Source: Schlesneria paludicola DSM 18645 (GTDB lineage: Bacteria; Planctomycetota; Planctomycetia; Planctomycetales; Planctomycetaceae). Taken from it: a DNA stretch of 64,000 nt. The DNA lies in contig NZ_JH636435.1 in NCBI RefSeq assembly GCF_000255655.1, positions 2,674,570-2,738,569 of the forward strand, in the 5' to 3' direction. The notes under the pieces are model-generated. The model searched no databases, was not told where the DNA came from, and was given only the letters and a program-made list of their open reading frames with translations. Below are positions 61,876 through 64,000 of this stretch, piece after piece. The translations under genes were made by a program, and so were the position numbers. Positions within the stretch are counted from its first letter, which is position 1. Each line of letters begins with the position of its first letter.

Positions 61876-62784
61876 ATGGTGCGCGCATTCGAAGTGGCAG
61901 AGCTCAATCAGCGATTCGAAATCCCCGGGATTGCCAAGATCGTCACGGGGCAGGGCGAACTGACAAAGGTCATGGTCACATCGCCGCACGCCCAAGGCGA
62001 GATCTACCTGCACGGCGCGCATGTGACGTCGTGGAAGCCCGCAGGGAATGAAGACGTACTCTTCGTCAGCGACAAATCGCAGTGGACGGACAGCCGTCCC
62101 ATTCGCGGCGGTGTCCCGATTTGCTTCCCTTGGTTCTCCAACAAACAGGACGATGCCAACGCACCGCTGCATGGGTTCGCTCGGATCACCACATGGCAGC
62201 TCGAATCCATCGTCCAAAACGATGACGCCGTGACGGTCAGCCTGTTGATCGAAAGCGATGATGCCACCAAGAAGTGGTGGCCAGCCGACTTTCGCCTGAA
62301 CTACCGAGTCACGTTCGGTTCCAGTCTGGTTCTGGAGATGGAGGTTTCGAACACAGGAACAAACGCCATCCGTTTCGAAGAAGCGTTGCACACTTATTAT
62401 CGCGTTGGGAACGTCGAAATGGTGCGGCTCGAAGGCTTGGCCGGCGTTCAATACCTCGACAAGGTCGATGAGAAGCGACAGAAAACGCAAGCCGGCACGA
62501 TCGCGATCGTCTCCGAAACCGATCGCGTGTACCTCAACACCGACGCGACAGTGAATCTCAAAGATCCCACTCTGCACCGTGAGATTAAGGTCACCAAGGA
62601 GAACTCGATGACCACCGTGATCTGGAATCCCTGGATTCAGAAAGCCAAGGCGATGGCAGATTTCGGTGACGAAGAATGGCCTCAGATGGTCTGCATCGAA
62701 ACCTGTAACGTCGCAGACTCGGCGGTCGATCTCGCTCCTGGCCAACAACACCGAATGCGCGCCCTCGTGAGTCTCTCGAAATAA
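61876..62784 (+). CDS. D-hexose-6-phosphate mutarotase / aldose-1-epimerase-like protein
   Basis: A 302-residue beta-sandwich protein of the YeaD type, which interconverts alpha and beta anomers of hexose 6-phosphates. Family blocks: IYLHGAHVTSWKP, RPIRGGVPICFPWF, LHGFAR (catalytic His), EEALHTYYRVGN and the closing CNVADSAVDLAPGQQH. The ATG at 61876 gives the normal length; the frame is open to 61804. Flanked on both sides by repeat family 1. Cytoplasmic. Confidence 0.9.
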   Translation: MVRAFEVAELNQRFEIPGIAKIVTGQGELTKVMVTSPHAQGEIYLHGAHVTSWKPAGNEDVLFVSDKSQWTDSRPIRGGVPICFPWFSNKQDDANAPLHGFARITTWQLESIVQNDDAVTVSLLIESDDATKKWWPADFRLNYRVTFGSSLVLEMEVSNTGTNAIRFEEALHTYYRVGNVEMVRLEGLAGVQYLDKVDEKRQKTQAGTIAIVSETDRVYLNTDATVNLKDPTLHREIKVTKENSMTTVIWNPWIQKAKAMADFGDEEWPQMVCIETCNVADSAVDLAPGQQHRMRALVSLSK

Positions 62785-62800
62785 GCGAGCCTAGCAGCCT

Positions 62801-62886
62801 GTTGAAGTAACGGGGACTGGCTCCGACGAGAGTCAAAAACGCCATGACATCGTGAACGCCAAGGTGCCTGTCCCCCTAACTTCAAC
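62801..62886 (+). repeat. Repeat family 1, copy 3
   Basis: Eighty-six bases, 16 bases after the mutarotase stop; nearly identical to copies 1 and 2. The inverted ends could act as a transcription stop for the mutarotase gene. Confidence 0.9.
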
Positions 62887-63064
62887 AGGCCGCTTGGCGA
62901 TCTGCTCATTGCCTCATCAATATGTCGAGCGGAAATTGACGAGAAGCAATCGGCAGAATGGGTCTGGCTTTGTCAAAGACCGGTCACCCTTTTACTGCGG
63001 CCATCGTGTTTGTTGCGACCGCCGCGTTCGTTTTGACCACTGTACTCGATTGAGGCACCCCGAG

Positions 63065-63382
63065 TTACTTCGAGTGTCCGAGCGCTTTGACCGTTTCTTT
63101 GGTGACGGCCGATTTGATGATTTCTGCAAGTGCCCCCAGCAAGCTGGGAATCTCGATATTGATTTTCACGGAATCGTCAAGAATCTCGAGCATGGCCGAG
63201 ATCTTCTGCCCAAGACCGCTCGCCTCGATATGAAACAGGTCTCCCTCCCAGTGCTTTTCGAACGAAAGCATGGCCGGCAGATCACTGAATTTGACCGCGG
63301 CAAAGCCCTCCTGAATTCTCCGCTTGGCTTCAGCCTTGCCCAACTGATGCGGCACGTTCACGACAATAGTCTGGCTCATCAT
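63065..63382 (-). CDS. Polyhydroxyalkanoic acid system family protein
   Basis: A 105-residue protein matching the PHA granule/system family (PF09650/TIGR02610 type): IVVNVPHQLGKAEAKRRIQE at the start, then W-GDLFHIEASGLGQKISA and INIEIPSLLGALAE. Named from neighbours of PHA genes in proteobacteria; its activity is unknown and it resembles a small lipid- or envelope-binding domain. Start ATG 63382 (or 63379). No PHA synthase is in the window. Confidence 0.75.
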   Translation of the reverse strand: MMSQTIVVNVPHQLGKAEAKRRIQEGFAAVKFSDLPAMLSFEKHWEGDLFHIEASGLGQKISAMLEILDDSVKINIEIPSLLGALAEIIKSAVTKETVKALGHSK

Positions 63383-63804
63383 CTGCTCTCTGCGATCTGT
63401 AGCTGACGGTTATCCTGCAGGCAGGCACCCTGAATTATTCGTGCCAGTCTCGCAGAAGAACAGTCGCATCCCTGGCAACAGGGAAATGGTCAGTACTCCA
63501 GCGGACGTAGAAGCAATTGCAAGCGGCCAGAGGTGAAGAGAGCGCCGCTTCCCACCGTAACCGTTCACCGCCCGGGGACTGGCTCATTTTCCTGCGGTAA
63601 AGGGAAGGCTTACCTAGTTGATGAACTGTGGATTCCAATTGAACCAGGAAAATGTGCCTGTCCCCCTCTCTTCGGGCTGTGAACGGATACCTTCCCAACC
63701 AAGAGAAATGGACGCAAATGTGCAGGTGAGATATCGTTTGAACTCTTGAATGTAAAATCGTGAGCAAATGCAATCATGTAAGTCAGGGAGGGGAGGGTGG
63801 ACTC
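63383..63804. other. Intergenic region with repeat family 2
   Basis: About 420 bases; a 136-base copy of repeat family 2 lies at 63556-63691. No gene is supported in the rest. Confidence 0.45.
63556..63691 (+). repeat. Repeat family 2, copy 2
   Basis: Begins CGTAACCGTTCAC, has GGGGACTGGCTCATTTT, AAAGGGAAGG, TGGATTCCAATT and GTGCCTGTCCCCCTCTCTTC, and ends GTGAACGGATAC. It is the plus-orientation counterpart of 10746-10882. The GGGGACTGGCTC and GTGCCTGTCCCCC blocks are shared with family 1, so the two families are related at their ends. Confidence 0.8.
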
Positions 63805-64000
63805 ATGGGCGACGTCTTCAAAGAATGGAAGGCCGGTTCGATCACGCTCATCGCCACGACGTTGTTGACCATCGCCTGCCTACTGGGCAGGGGGGCGTTT
63901 GATCGTCCTGCCGGAAATGCATTGCAAGCATCTCCTCCGACAGCTCACGGCTTTGAGGGGAAAACAAAGGGGTCAGGACTCATTGAATTCTGTTTGACGG
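63805..64000 (+). CDS. Possible small membrane protein (3' partial)
   Basis: An open frame from the ATG at 63805 runs past the window edge: MGDVFKEWKAGSITLIATTL, then a hydrophobic helix ending CLLGRG. GGGAGGG lies 7 bases before the ATG. The beginning is reminiscent of the array family near 3-8 kb (MGDFFKPLQRK, MRDFFRSWKRK), but the RKxGV block is not there. Real but unidentified, or chance. Confidence 0.4.
   Translation, partial: MGDVFKEWKAGSITLIATTLLTIACLLGRGAFDRPAGNALQASPPTAHGFEGKTKGSGLIEFCLT

Noticed and set aside
63435..63773. Minus-strand frame of 112 codons
   Set aside because: Runs through repeat family 2 and has no protein features.
63960..64000. AAAGGGGTCAGGACTCATTG at the window edge as the end of a mobile element
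   Set aside because: It looks repeat-like but only one copy is visible and the window ends there, so it is not called.

Overview
The window reads as a chromosomal segment from a planctomycete, probably a Planctomycetaceae/Schlesneria-like lineage. Several independent signals point there: three DUF1501 proteins with twin-arginine-type leaders, a planctomycete-type lipocalin-like secreted protein, a BlaI plus M56-peptidase pair with carboxypeptidase-regulatory-like repeats, a MoxR/DUF58/VWA operon ending in a squalene-cyclase-like and a TlpA-like protein, and an EF-G of the mitochondrial/spirochaete-planctomycete type. I infer the taxon from gene content only; no marker gene was compared. The window cuts the first gene (SGNH hydrolase) at its 5' end and the last small ORF at its 3' end.

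Layout. 1-2.5 kb: an SGNH hydrolase with a foreign-looking N-terminal tail, then a DUF1501 protein. 2.8-8.4 kb: a minus-strand tandem array of nine paralogous small membrane proteins (eight intact, one truncated), many joined by ATGA overlaps, interrupted by tRNA-Arg(CCU). 8.5-24.6 kb: single genes and short groups, including a lipocalin-like protein, a C45 peptidase, an aldo/keto reductase, the BlaI/M56 pair with two operator-like palindromes, a PHP protein, an AhpD-like protein, DUF72, a RidA-like protein, DUF1501 and a zinc alcohol dehydrogenase. 25-32 kb: housekeeping genes fusA, an RRM protein and ppdK, each followed by a good intrinsic terminator or hairpin. 32-43 kb: a PH-like/zinc-ribbon membrane protein, an acyltransferase, a GAF-HlyD adaptor, a DUF3592 protein, a glycoside hydrolase and a third DUF1501 protein. 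43.6-61.1 kb: a long plus-strand operon-like run (MoxR, DUF58, two VWA membrane proteins, a large coiled-coil membrane protein, three related exported proteins, a terpenoid-cyclase-fold protein, a TlpA-like protein). 61-64 kb: a mutarotase and a PHA-system protein among dispersed repeats.

How the genes work together. The MoxR/DUF58/VWA run looks like one envelope-associated chaperone/assembly system: a AAA+ ATPase with VWA partners at the membrane, feeding a set of exported alpha-helical proteins and a thiol-disulfide protein. The BlaI/M56 pair looks like a self-regulated signalling unit with its own tandem operators. The tandem small-membrane-protein array is the most unusual block; its function is unknown.

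Three families of short dispersed inverted-repeat elements were found, one of them sitting exactly between convergent gene pairs. No CRISPR array, transposase gene or rRNA was seen.
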